Origin: Pyrenophora tritici-repentis
Lineage: Eukaryota; Ascomycota; Dothideomycetes; Pleosporales; Pleosporaceae
DNA length: 64,000 nt
Direction of reading: 5' to 3'
Assembly (NCBI RefSeq): GCF_003171515.1
Contig: NC_089394.1
Coordinates: 248,001-312,000 of the forward strand
Shown: positions 12,336-23,746 of the stretch, piece by piece
Numbering within the stretch: position 1 is the first letter of the stretch
Layout of the letters: every line of letters starts with the position of its first letter
Notes under the pieces: model-generated
Database searches by the model: none
What the model was told of the DNA's origin: nothing
Seen by the model: only the letters and a program-made list of their open reading frames with translations
Program-made: the position numbers and the translations under genes

Positions 12336-12875
12336 GTAGCGGTGTTGTTTCTTCAACGAGTAGTACGGAGGGTTGTGTCATTGAACGGGTTGTTATATTA
12401 CAGAGACGCGTACATAAGCCCATTTCAGTCAAAGACATCATGTTGCAGTACAATGCAGTCAATCAAAGTGTAACCGCGCGAGGCAGTCATCAGAGTATAT
12501 TGTGTTCTGTTGTTGTTGTGCTGTCATGGCCACCTTATATATAGCCATAATCAGGGTCTATTTACATGACGTATCTCTGATGCTGGTGAGGGGAGAAGGT
12601 GCTCATGGAGGGGAGGGAGGAGCACCAGGACAACGCACGTGACATGCGCAATACCCTTGCCTCACAAACCGCAACACATCATGATGTGCCGCTTAATATG
12701 CGACCCGTTTTAGAGAAGACCTGTTCAGCTACGCGGCATTTCTCCAGAGGATATGGACTTGCTTACTACAAGGCACCTGAAAGTTGAATTGATGACATCC
12801 CATGTATTGTAGCTATTCTACGAATGTCCAACTCGGGGTCTAATTATCCTACAACACTCCTCCTTCCACTCTCAT
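12336..12875. other. Intergenic between TRP5 and the first cysteine-framework gene
   Basis: No supported gene. The short ORFs here lack recognisable features and look like chance frames. Confidence 0.5.
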
Positions 12876-13511
12876 TCAAGCCGGCGAGAAATTATAATGC
12901 TCGCCAGGCGGCGAATGTATGCCGCAAGTCGGCACCAATTTTCCGAACCGGCTGAAATATACAGTCGATTGATATAACGCTTCGACCATCTCAGGAGCTC
13001 TGAGACGCAATGCTGATAGGCAAGGCGGGCAGAGTTCCTCTTCGCAAGCCAACGTGGGACATTGGATCTGGGTACTGTAGAGGATGTTGCCAGCGTCGCG
13101 GTTTATCCTCGCATCGATCAACTTGTCCATCCACGCGGGCACCTTCTTATCAAAGTAATGGTATCGAGGGTGGCGTGAGACACAAGCATATTGTCCGGGC
13201 ATGGTGAATGTATGTTGGCGTTCGATGATTGCGAGAATGTGGTCGTTTGTTTCGCTCTTGAAACCGTGTATCAATCGGAGAAGGCGAGGATGTGCTATTG
13301 AACAGGCTAGACACGGGTCCCCGTTTTGCGAGTGTTGGCGCAAGCGCGCAATGCATCGGTCTGGGTCGGCAAATTCAGGACAGCAGGAGCTGAGCGAATC
13401 GATCTCATGCTTCGGGGTCGACGGGGTTGACGGGGTTTTCTTGATGGCGTCGTTGAAGTTGGTGTCGATCTCTTTGAGCATCTTTTTGTCTAAATGTTCT
13501 CTGGGTTCCAT
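12876..13511 (-). CDS. Cysteine-framework hypothetical protein, 211 aa (family member 1)
   Basis: A single-exon frame starting at an ATG with no recognised domain. Its cysteines match two neighbouring genes. The first set is C44/C53, C67, C70 (x13, x2 between the last three). The second set is C110, C151, C161, C164 (x40, x9, x2). The last two spacings of each set are identical in the genes at 14314-15000 and 15084-15617. Pairs of CxxC with upstream cysteines suggest zinc-binding ribbons, but no metal site is proven. No signal peptide or membrane segment is visible, so a nuclear or cytosolic site is likely. A 24-bp minisatellite begins 20 bp upstream of the start codon. Confidence 0.7.
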   Translation of the reverse strand: MEPREHLDKKMLKEIDTNFNDAIKKTPSTPSTPKHEIDSLSSCCPEFADPDRCIARLRQHSQNGDPCLACSIAHPRLLRLIHGFKSETNDHILAIIERQHTFTMPGQYACVSRHPRYHYFDKKVPAWMDKLIDARINRDAGNILYSTQIQCPTLACEEELCPPCLSALRLRAPEMVEALYQSTVYFSRFGKLVPTCGIHSPPGEHYNFSPA

Positions 13512-13530
13512 GTTGGGCGAGACTGTTGTA

Positions 13531-13650
13531 GCGGGGTGTGGTAAAGCTATTGTCGCGAGTTGTGATAAGACTGTTGCGGCGAGTAGTGATAAGACTTTAT
13601 CTCGAGGTGTGGTAAAGCTGTTGTCTTGAGTTGTGATAAAGCTGTTATGG
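13531..13650. repeat. Minisatellite: five imperfect 24-bp units
   Basis: Five consecutive 24-bp units, each with a GTGRTAARRCT core, fill exactly 120 bp. They lie immediately upstream of the minus-strand gene ending at 12876, in its promoter or 5' UTR. On the plus strand the unit would encode an eight-residue repeat (for example ASCDKTVA), but that frame is antisense to the gene and otherwise featureless. Confidence 0.85.
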
Positions 13651-14100
13651 AGACGATGAGATTGAACTGAGAGAATTGTTTGTTTTGAGGAGGATCGCTA
13701 GCAGCAAGTGCCCAGTAATAGAGGCAACTGCATTCGTACTGTGGAAGGACCGTACGTCAACTTGGCAGCTTACAAGTCGTCGTGGGCAAGTGCGGCTAGC
13801 TAGTGGTGAGGCTTCGCACTTGCACGTTGCTCGTAGAGTCTGCTTGTATGGCATCCGAGAGGGTCGCGACTGTGGCTTCCATAGTCGGATTGAGTGTTGG
13901 CAATTCAAGTGACTCGTTCGGGTACGTCTCAACTGTGTCCATGCGACCTTTTTCTCCATTACATGCTTCGTAGGTGTACTAATAACCACATATCGATGTG
14001 TTACCGATCATCATATTCTCCCAATTACACAAGATCTTGAAACATCCCTCATTCCCAGCCAGATACTCTCAATAAAGCATCAGATATAAGCTGACTCACA

Positions 14101-14295
14101 ATGCCTTCGATGTCGATCCGGCTAAGGCGATATGTCGACGTCGACGTCTCTCAGGACCAGCCTGTTGAAGTTACGACAAATCTGTTGACGATGGAGAAAC
14201 CCTGGACCAACACGATAGTGTCTTGTCGTACTCTTCGTATTACCAACAAGTCGGGGCCATGTTTCGTTGTCGGCAGGTTAGTTATCGCCGGCTAA
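14101..14295 (+). CDS. Possible small protein, 64 aa
   Basis: A short frame with a favourable start context (CACAATGCC) after an A- and C-rich leader. It ends close to a GTTAGT donor and a GCTAAC branch-point-like sequence, so the real gene could splice further. No domain is recognised. It ends 19 bp from the 3' end of the convergent minus-strand gene. It may equally be a chance ORF. Confidence 0.2.
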   Translation: MPSMSIRLRRYVDVDVSQDQPVEVTTNLLTMEKPWTNTIVSCRTLRITNKSGPCFVVGRLVIAG

Positions 14296-14313
14296 CCGCC
14301 GTTAGGTATAGGT

Positions 14314-15000
14314 CTAGAGTCCGTAGCCTGCACGCAATGTGCCCCATTCCGTATCGAAGTACCTCCCGAAGCCACGTATCTCGCACATTCGATTAAAACA
14401 CTTCTGACAAAGTTGTTGTTTGAACCTTGCCCTTTCACACCGCCCGTCTTTTCTCGGATCCTTCTCCCAGCTGGGGTCAGGCTTCCCTCGCGCATCCAAT
14501 GGGCCCAACTTCCAATTCGTATCGACCGGTCTTCTCAATCGTGGGTCTTCGAATGCGCACGGGAAACCGAGTCGGTCACCGTCAAACTGCTCAAGCCATG
14601 GGCATTCCTGATCCTGTGCTTTGCTAAAACATCGCGCGCAGAGCTGGCCACGATATCGCACTGTTCCACATGCCCGCGAATCTCTTGGATTAAAGACGAT
14701 GCGCCAGGATTGAGAACGGTACTCCGGATCTTTGCAGGCGCATAAAAACGACCAACCTTTCCTGACACGCTCAGTGTGCTCTCGTTCGAGTTGCCGCATG
14801 TACTCGTGGATGAGACGCTTCAGCGACCGATTATCGGATAGCTTGTCGGCTTGTTTGAAAAGCGCATCAATGCTCAGATTCCTGCACCACGAACAGATCT
14901 CTGGGCCGTGTTCTTGTCCCTCGGGACGTGAGTCACAAGCAGGACCAAAGGCGCAGTGAGGCTTTGGAGGGGGTGCCAGCATGGCAATTAAGTCGTGCAT
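14314..15000 (-). CDS. Cysteine-framework hypothetical protein, 228 aa (family member 2)
   Basis: Single exon, no recognised domain. An N-terminal cysteine set, C16-x5-C22-x13-C36-x2-C39, has exactly the spacing found in the next gene. Two copies of a second module follow. One is C87, C111, C121, C124 with DPEY and WR between. The other is C148, C188, C198, C201, beginning PCAFEDP. Both end in C-x9-C-x2-C-[FW]. The second copy is an internal duplication relative to the 177-aa paralogue. Its start codon lies 84 bp beyond the stop of that gene. A GTAAGT donor at 15052-15047 and a TGCTAAC branch point hint at a 5' UTR intron. A zinc-binding role is an inference from cysteine pairs only. Confidence 0.72.
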   Translation of the reverse strand: MHDLIAMLAPPPKPHCAFGPACDSRPEGQEHGPEICSWCRNLSIDALFKQADKLSDNRSLKRLIHEYMRQLEREHTERVRKGWSFLCACKDPEYRSQSWRIVFNPRDSRACGTVRYRGQLCARCFSKAQDQECPWLEQFDGDRLGFPCAFEDPRLRRPVDTNWKLGPLDARGKPDPSWEKDPRKDGRCERARFKQQLCQKCFNRMCEIRGFGRYFDTEWGTLRAGYGL

Positions 15001-15083
15001 GAGGAGAGCTTCTCATGTTAGCAGAATTGTTTACTTGGGAGCAGTCACTTACAGGGTCGGTCCAGGTTTATTCGGATTCAGCG

Positions 15084-15617
15084 TCAACCCAGTAGCACGT
15101 TGTAACCCTCCACGTCATCATCCGACCCTTCACTACTCTCCTCCGAACCTTCCAACCTAGTCACTACCCGGTCTGCTTCGTCATGGCAAAGCCCAGCCGG
15201 CGTAAAGTGCTGCACGACTGAAATCTTCCTCAGGCGTTTCCTCCAACACTTTGAGCAAGCGGTACCCTTCCTGCGGACAGAAGGGCAATCCAGTCGGGTA
15301 CCACGAAGGTTCAAATCAAGTAGCCTCCACCGACAAAGCTGGTAGTCTGGATCTTCGAAGGCGCAGAGGTAACGGCCGCGGGCTTCGATGTTTCTCTTCA
15401 ACACGTGCTTTCGTGCAGTCTCTTCGTTGATAAGTAGTAGAGCAGCAGGGTTGGAATTTGCCCAGATACGAAGTTGTTGTGGGTCGTGTCGTTGCAAACA
15501 GTCGGAGCAGACTCTATGGGGAACGTAGACCTTCTTGCCGATGCCGAGACAGTGAGTTCCAGAAACACACTCGACGATCGGTGGAGGCTTAAACGGCGAC
15601 TCGGACGCTGAAGACAT
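15084..15617 (-). CDS. Cysteine-framework hypothetical protein, 177 aa (family member 3)
   Basis: Single exon, no recognised domain. Cysteines C17-x5-C23-x13-C37-x2-C40 form the first set. The second module is CAFEDPDY...WR with C85, C111, C121 and C124, ending C-x9-C-x2-C-W. The C-terminal 25 residues are acidic (SEESSEGSDDDVE). The module is clearly homologous to both second modules of the 228-aa neighbour, so the two genes arose by tandem duplication. No signal peptide or transmembrane segment is visible. Confidence 0.72.
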   Translation of the reverse strand: MSSASESPFKPPPIVECVSGTHCLGIGKKVYVPHRVCSDCLQRHDPQQLRIWANSNPAALLLINEETARKHVLKRNIEARGRYLCAFEDPDYQLCRWRLLDLNLRGTRLDCPSVRRKGTACSKCWRKRLRKISVVQHFTPAGLCHDEADRVVTRLEGSEESSEGSDDDVEGYNVLLG

Positions 15618-15656
15618 GGAATGGTGGCCGAGAGCACAGTGTGGACTCCCACGAGT

Positions 15657-17854
15657 TAGGTTAGGGTTAGCTTAACGTCCTTGCATCTCGGCTTATGTGA
15701 CGTGCTATTTCCGGTACGGGATGCTATGACGTCGAAGTGTATTTTCTGGTGGGCTGTGAGACATGATGGGAAGACGCGTGGAAGACGTGTGGCAAGAAGA
15801 CTGGTGTGTGGTTTTGGTACAACGAAAAAAGTATGGGGACGAAAACGGCTTCGCCGTGTCCGGGACAAGACGCAGCCAATGCCATGGATAGCAGGCTTGG
15901 AGACCAGGGAAGCTATGATCACTTCCATGGAAGCTTTTTGTGGCGTAGAATGTCTCCGACATGTTGGTTCATGACTTGGTTAAGCGGTGAAGACACCTGA
16001 TCAGCTCGCTTGGCGAACATCACCCACGAGGCCGCGCTTATTGGGTACCATCGTGACGAAATGCTCATGTATCAGATGTTATTGTGGACTGCGCTATGAC
16101 CAGTTATAGGCGTTAGGCCCGAGAGAATGGTGACCATAGCGCCGGTTGTCTCCCAGATTTATGTCGGATCGCGGAGTCGCAAATCACTCGTCGGAAACGA
16201 AATGACAGCCGTCTAATTCGTCAGCGCTCGAGTGGAAGCGGTGGCGTTGTGAGAACTCTCCCTGTCTGCTGGACATGAAACTCGTCACGAATCGATGATG
16301 CACTGATAAAGTTTCGCTTCCAGCATTCCAAACGTTGTTGGAGATCATCGTGCACGGCCTAGAGGCCCGTGCTGATGAGGCCCGATACCCTGACTCGTTC
16401 CGGCTCATCCGCCTAAACAATGCCACAAGCTGTCTTCTTTGACTCTTGCCAACGTTGTGCGACCGCATCCATATTGTTCATTCGACCGGCTGACATGACT
16501 CGAGCGGACAGAGAGGGTCTTTGTGGCGCCATGGGACGATCATCCACGTCCAAAAAATGACATGTCTTTGCCGGTAACTCCGACATGCGCATAGATCCGC
16601 CCCACGATATGTTAAGTCTCTTTGATACAAGGTCTCAAATGCCGTCTTCACAAGCCTCTCGGCCGCTGTGGCGTGGGATAACGTATAATAACGTTCGAAC
16701 TTGTTTATGCCTGATTCTGCCGATGAATTATGAGGCTGTCATGGAACAGACTCAGTCGCCTCAACGTGGGGTCGCATCTATGTAAAAAGATTCATTTTAA
16801 CGCCACTATGCACCGTACCACTCGACGCTGAGTGCGAACAGAATGACTCCAATAATTCGATTTGTGCATTAGGCACTGTTCGTATCCGCTACTGTACATG
16901 CTCAGCTTCCATTGGACTCGGTGACCTTTTCCAAAATCACTTTCCGCAACCCTGTACTGGGGAGGGCCTGTAAATAGTCCAAACTATAGCAAAGGACACA
17001 TCACCTGAGCGACTCTTTGTTGCAAGGGGTCGCCGTGGATAAGCGCTTCGCACATGACCAAAGCTGTCTATGTGTTGCATGTACCTGTCGGATGCATGCA
17101 CACGTGTTGCAGAGAGCTATCATAGATGGAATCCGCTCCAGGACTAGGTGCTGGTAAAAAACCGATGTCCCGTAGCTACGGAGAAGGCCGCCCGCGGGGT
17201 TATCTGTCGGCGGCGATGTCGATCGCACAAGGAGGTTCAGTTGGGGTAGGTATATGTGACCTGTAGAACTCATTCCGGACAGGGGTGAAGAAGATTGTGG
17301 CAAACATCTCGCACATCAATACTCGGTACCATGTGGGAGCTCCCGGGCCTCCACAGGTTACAGATGTCGTACACTCGGCATCGATATGCTGCTGTCCGGC
17401 TTGTGCGTAGAGATTAGCCTTGCTGTGTCGCGGTAAGTCTAGATTTGGCGAGCCTCATGTCGCAGTAACTACAGGTAGGCCCTGTGACCTGGCATGGCCA
17501 CCTCAGGAATGGGCATTGCGCAGTGGGCACTGCAGTGGTGGCGGTGGACCGGATAGATTCAACGCTGTGATTAGTTATTCAAAAAAAGACTTAGCCGAGC
17601 ACAGGCCATCGCCCATCCCTGGCTAAACCTTTCTAGCGTGCCGCACTCGCACTACGTTCAAGCCACAAGCGGACATTTCACGTTGGGCGCTCTAGGACAC
17701 ACTGCCTTCATTTTGCTAGATTGACGCCAGTCCGAGCGAGCCTCGTGGCTTCAGCTTGCTTTTTGCGACCCTGTTTCCAAGGATACCAACCTAGGAAAAA
17801 AGCCACGGTCGTCAAACCCCCCAAACCGCCTGCAACTGATCCCCAAAGTACAGC
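15657..17854. other. Gene-poor stretch
   Basis: About 2.2 kb with only short overlapping ORFs in several frames, none with a domain, a signal peptide or a convincing splice structure. The 5' end holds a two-unit telomere-like stretch (15655-15670). Confidence 0.5.
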
Positions 17855-18855
17855 ATGGAAGGCGAAGTTACGGTGAAGGATGCAGGAAAAGCACAGGTAG
17901 TCACAGATCCGGAAAGCGACAAGGCCGATACTGGAGAGCCGCAGCGGACAATTGCCCTCGACGACGGTTACGGAGATGCCCTTTTGTTGCTAGGAACGGG
18001 TACAGGTACCCAGCCAGTCCCGGTATCGAAGACGGTCATGATTCTTGCTAGCCCGGTCTGGAAAACGACACTGGAAGGAAAACAAGGCTACCGAGATTCC
18101 ATTCCCACATGATGACGTAGGCGCGATGCTTACTGTCCTTCGCATTGCTCATTTACGCTTTTATGAATTGCTAAAGAAGAACGATCTGACTATAGATGCT
18201 CTTCTTGCACTTGCAGTCGTGTGTGATAAGTACGACGTCGTGCCAATTGCACGACCATTTACAAAGCTCGCTCAGTGTCACGGTCCTGATACTATTTCCG
18301 CAGGCAGATGTGACCCAGCCTAGTTCTTTGTAGCCTAGACATTTGAATACAGAGAAAGCTTCATAGAGCTTGCTGCGTTCATAGTCAAAAGGACTGGTCT
18401 AGACGAGAATGGAAACCTGGCCACAGATTATGACCCAGGGTTTCCCAGTGATATGCCTCCAGGGCTAACTGGTAAGCACTATCGTCGACTTGTCTCACCG
18501 AAAGCTAATATCTCCCAGAAATTATGGCAGATTTCGAAGAACGATACTTTCCTTTGTACTCAACATAATCTACGAGGTCCTTGATAGAATATGAAGGGAA
18601 GTTAAAGGGTCGCGCGACACCAAGTGTGGCGCTATGGTCTTGGGGTCATACATTAGCTTCCCTCTAGCAAAAGACCTCTACCCGGTGCGTCGTGCTGCAG
18701 CAGAAACCTCGCTCAGCATTCAGGAACTTTATAAATTAGCCAAGGAGATGGAGATCTCCATAAGCGGACCTACCTCCAAACACAGCAACAGTGTCTACGT
18801 GCATCGTTGTTGTTTCAAGGAGTATGATTTCCTGTTGCGATTGAAGAAGGTTTAA
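17855..18855 (+). pseudogene. Decayed BTB/POZ-domain protein gene
   Basis: The first frame encodes a BTB start: DDGYGDALLLLG, then VSKTVMILASPVWKTTLEG. At about 18085 the homology jumps by one base into another frame: EIPFPHDDVGAMLTVLRIAHLRF, then LALAVVCDKYDVV. After further stops a third piece can be read, including a believable intron (GTAAGC at about 18472 to CAG at about 18519) joining PPGLT to EIMADFEERYFPLY. A last piece (MVLGSYISF...LSIQELYKLAKEM) resembles the C-terminal region of fungal BTB proteins. Frameshift and in-frame stops make it a pseudogene unless the sequence has errors. In life such proteins often act as Cullin-3 adaptors or unknown fungal scaffolds. Confidence 0.78.
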
Positions 18856-21452
18856 TAAATGAATTCCCGGCAGTACTGGATTCGCACATGCGACACATGA
18901 GCGATCAAGCAAAGAATTAAGTTCATGTCAATGGCTGATTAGAAATGCATTCAGCAAGGTGTCTATTGAAGGTAAATATATACGGTCGTTCAGCGCCCAA
19001 GTCACGTGTCGGGTCGGCGTGTCTCCGCACCCTCACCACTCGATATGTTTGTTTCTTTTACGTCATGCGCAATTACCTTTGATCTGTTCTACATCTATTT
19101 TACTTTACGATCGTTTGCATGAAATGAGATTTCGCGAAACGTGGCCTTTGGAGACTTTTATTTGGTCCAGCGAGGCTGTTCGCGTTCTAATGCATCGTAA
19201 CATCATTCCACTGGAGCACGACTGGACCACTGGCAAAAACCCCCCTGTGTTCCCAATAAAGCCTGCCAAACTTCAATCCATCCACTTCTAGGCTTTGCCA
19301 AGATATGATCTTATCTAGTTCAGGCGAAGGTAACGAACGACCCGGGTAACTGATGGCGCCATTCTCGTTCTTTTCAGAGTCTAAATGAGGGGGAAGTGGA
19401 GCGCAAAAATCACGTAAGCACATAGCGAGTCATCTGGGTGGGGTCTATAGGGCATAGTATGCCAAGAAGAAGACCGTGTCAGTACCAAGTGCGTATACCT
19501 GGGCCCATGATGCCTGATGAGCTACAAACCCCCAGTCTGTACACCATGTCCTACAGCCGAATCTGCTGTATCACTGCAGATATCGGTAATGTCTACTACG
19601 AGCCTGAAAGTCTCTACATCTCGATTTGGTGAGGGCGTCAACATGACTTGTAAACTGGTCTGTGGAAACTAGACTATCAAATCCGACGCATTATAACCAA
19701 GGTATCTTTACTATTACAATGACTACTTACTCGCTTTGTGAAACAAACCCTGGTGCCAAGTCTTGTTCTGGCCTTTTCCACCTACCCTCTGGTACATACG
19801 TAAGTCTGGACTCAGGTCAAGCTTACTCGATCAATATCGAAAGCTTCGTAATTCACTTCTGACGCGTACGCTTCGAGTACTTGGACAGCGGAGTGACACG
19901 TCGCTCAATCTTGGTTGAACTGGGATCATCCTCCGTTTGGGTTTTTTTTTGGAGAAAATGCCTCATGTCGTGCAAGTCATGTACGCGACTAGCAGGTGGA
20001 GCTGGAACAGAGTGCCAAACATACTGTTCCTTCAGGTTGTCTTGTAAGTACTAGATTGTGTTGTAGATAAAGTTTGCTTATGGTTTACTAACACTACTTC
20101 TAGTTCTTTACGATACGCCGCGAAATATGGTCAGGCATCTTCGCTTATACTAGTCACGCGCGTGGAAGAAAAACACCTGTTCCCCTACAGAACCCCAGAC
20201 TCCTCACAGGCGCAGGGGCTCATGGTTAGGGTAGGGCCGGCAATACTTTCGGAATACCAACCGAGCCGGAGCAGCATGGGCGTTTGCTCAAACCTGGTTT
20301 TAACAATTTCCCCACTCTGCGTCCCACATACGACTCGCTACCACGTTGCGGCCCCACTATGATGTTACCAGGAAGAACGGAACCAGGGTATAAAAGGACG
20401 CTCGAATGAAGAGGATTTTCTTTTGTGTCTCAACGCCCTTTTTTGTCTTAGGGTGCAGTGAAAGCTACACGTAGTGTCTATACTATATACCTTCAACGAG
20501 CTTTCCGTCACAATGATTCTGACACGGAAGCCATAAACCAAATAACTCCCAATCCCACAGTCAACTCATCGACATATTCCAAAGCTGCCACAATGCAGCT
20601 ACTAAGTAGACTCAAGCAAAGAACCCCGGAATCAACGCTGCAGTCTAGAAGCTGCCGAGACCTCTCGCCGTGCATACAGTAACTATCGGCCCGTAATCAA
20701 TATGCCGGTCAAGATTACCATGACATGCAACTTTCACACCTCCTCCCCTTCCCACCGCCTTTTCTTGCAAGTCATCAGAGCCGAGAGTGTGGGTACATTG
20801 TTGAGTTCGGTGTCATACGTGATTGGACCACCCAGGCCTTTGGAGCATATGTACCGTAACACTGGCGACTGGTTCTACAAATCGGCTCGCTCGAATCCTT
20901 CCGACTTTTTCGGAAAACCGCACTAATATCTCCGTCGTCGTCTCCGTCATGCTGTGCTTTGCTTTTCCGGTAGTCCGTGATGTGGGGCCTGTTTTCGGGG
21001 CTAACTATGGAAGGGATGAGCGAGGATGAGATGACGATTAAGAGTCTGTCGTCTTTACTAGCGCATGTATAAGATAGTTGGAACATGTTATGAGACCCCT
21101 TCAAGCCCCTAAGGAATATATACTTACCGTCATGCTAGGCGAAGCTGTACTAGGTATCCTTGTAGTCTTCAACACTAACACTGTCTAAGTGCGGTGAGCT
21201 AGAATAAGCAGCGCTGTATGCAGCTTTACGGTTGTCCCATCTGATTCTCCATTTTCCTTACTCGGGTTTGTTTGACATACCCTTTGCTTTGTTGTGGCTT
21301 CTAGAAGGCCTAGATGAGTGTGCGATTGTAAAGTTACCACACCATCACAGTCGTCTATCTTCATCTAGGCTCGCGGGCTCTGCGTGTCTCACGACCTGTA
21401 TCAACTGCCCATCCACTCTCCACATCACCATATCCTCTCAAGACCCTCCTTC
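18856..21452. other. Gene-poor stretch, 2.6 kb
   Basis: Several ORFs of 60-110 codons in different frames but none with a recognisable domain. The piece at about 19.4-20.1 kb reads in broken segments and may be the remains of a gene, but I could not identify it. Confidence 0.45.
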
Positions 21453-23746
21453 CTACCTCCTCTTCCTCAACGACGCCGTCTCCTCCACAGTCCCAAAGCC
21501 GCGCTTCACCCCCTCTCCCTCTCCGAGCAATTCCCCATACCGAACTTCCAAACTCTTCAACTCATCTGATATGTCTTCTACCGTTGTGGCGCCTTCTTCC
21601 AGTACCCGCCTGTTCATCTCTGTATTTCCTCTTGTTGCAAGCATGATTTGAAGGAATCCGCCGTCTGCGGCGGGTACGCCGTTTTGTAGAAGAGACCATG
21701 TTGCCATGGCGGCAAAGACTATAGCGGCGGCGAAACAGAGGGTGTATGGGACGATAAGGTTGAGTGGGTCGGAGAAGCGGTATAAGCGACGATAACGTAC
21801 TAGTGTGACGGGAATATTGTCCCACCAAGTACCTAGTGAGATGGCAGAGATCGTAACGTTGGCGAGGATTTGGTTAAGCATTACCTCAGTAAGGTCCAGG
21901 TCAGCTCGAGGGTCATATGTTTTTTTCTGAGCATCGAAGCGAGAAGTGTCAAAAGCTGTACCTCGCAGCTTATCTGATTGTAGATTAGTCTCTCTGGTCC
22001 TATTGAAGGCATTTATATAGGACTCACTGCTATTGGCTGGGCTAGGACTATTGTATAGCGACTCCCCACAGTCCCAAAATGTAGAGTTATCGGTTGACTT
22101 GATGGACTGTGCACATTCATCTGCGAGACCGATATGGTGATACCTCGAAGCACTATCTCCGAGCTTTGTTCCCAGTGCGTCCAATAGGGCCCACTCATTT
22201 GCCAACGTGAAAAACTCAGGTCCTGTCATATTTGACTCAAGCCATTGCTTGTACAAGTCCTGCAGTAAAACCATGTCACGATCATAGGCTATCTGATTTT
22301 GTGTTAGGGAAAGCCGTATAATTTCTTAGGTCACATACATTAAGCTTGTGTCGCAGTAGCTGAGGGCTGTTTGATGAATACGCAACCCGTTGGATACCGC
22401 TAGGAAATGACATGTTGACCGTGAAAGACACCGATGTCGATTCGCAGACTTGTTTCACGGTTTGGGCAAGAGCTTTCCACACTGTCTTCCCGCTGCTGCT
22501 TCTTTGTGCTGTAAAATTGGAAAGTTTCTTTGTTTCCACGCTATACACCAGAGAAGAAGTGTCCCATGCCGCGTCAAAGATGTTCGCCGTGATATTGTAA
22601 ACATCAGGGGCATACTGAAGTTCTTCTGATTGTAATACTTGGGATGTATTGTACGTCTGGGTGTTACAGCGGAACTGTGGCGCTGTGAATCTCAACTGAT
22701 ATGTCGAATTCTCCCCAGTTTGTGATGGTAGGGTGAAGATTTGACCATTCACAAGCACAGCCTGTGCAATGTTGCTCAAGGTGCTCTTGGGTTGGCTGCC
22801 ACACTTAGTACTGCTGTATCATCTATAACATGGTAACCCCACGTACAGATATGCCGCCAACCCTACTCGTTCTTCGAGGACAAAGGTACTCAACACGGCT
22901 AGTCCAGGGATCGAAGAGTATTCTTCTACAGACACGTTGCCACGGTTTACTGTGTTCATTACTGACATGTTACGAGCTTCAATGAACTTGTGAGGCTCGA
23001 GTGTAACACTGAGCGCACCTGGGGGGTATATCATTGCGATTTTGAGACACCAAATCAGAACAGCGATGAGGACCAATAGGGGGGCTTTCCAAATACCTCT
23101 TGGGTCGGTGAATGCAACTATGTCGCTTCGAATGACGAACAGTCGCTCTACTGCGGAAAGCGGCATCGTGTTTCGCCGAAGAAGGTACCACAGGTGTTGT
23201 GCAAAGCAGATTCCCATAGTAGCCGTCACGGAAGCTTTGAAAATGGTCGTAAGCAGTATAGAGACTGCAGACACTTGGGGCTGTGTGAGGTACGCGGCAT
23301 CGACCGGTTTCCCGTTTAGATCGTGTGCGAGTAAATAATGTCCCAATGCAGAGAACAAAGCTTGTGAGTTTTAGTCATGCTGAATTCGTACTGGAAAGAT
23401 ACTGACCTAGGAACAGAAAACCGGCCGTTAGTGCCACAGTTTTCCAAAGCTTTGGATGTCGAGTAGGAGGCAGTTGGTTAATGGTTGGTGCAGTAATTGA
23501 TTTTTCCAAATAACTCTTCGGCTTCGGATCTTCGGTTGAGCCTGATAGTCTTGAATCTTCTGAGATCTCGAGGGGATCGACCGAGATGCTTGCGGGGGTC
23601 AAGATTTCGCTCTCGCTTTGATTACAAACATTGTGAGGGTCATATGATGAGATAAGCCGTGAGGTACATGAGGCGCTGTCAACGTCATCGTGCGAAGGTT
23701 TGACATTGCCAGTCTTGGGGACGTGTGAAATTTCTTGTCCAGCCAT
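21453..23746 (-). CDS. Fungal multi-pass membrane protein of unknown function, 716 aa
   Basis: Four exons: 23746-23407, 23360-22847, 22795-22339, 22292-21453. Intron phases agree and two introns contain branch points (TACTAAG, CCTAACAC). The N-terminal ~110 residues are polar and cytosolic-looking. Three hydrophobic segments follow (TVALTAGFLFLALFSALGHY; the ILLTTIFKASVTATMGICF region; LLVLIAVLIWCLKIAMIY). A loop of roughly 400 residues has many N-x-S/T sites, so it is probably extracytosolic. A last membrane segment (IVPYTLCFAAAIVFAAMATW) precedes a charged tail. This layout fits a large, poorly characterised Pezizomycotina membrane family. No catalytic motif is seen and no function is proposed. 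Confidence 0.82.

Noticed and set aside
13201..13629. 142-codon plus-strand ORF with octapeptide repeats
   Set aside because: Antisense to the 211-aa cysteine gene; the repeats merely reflect the 24-bp minisatellite.
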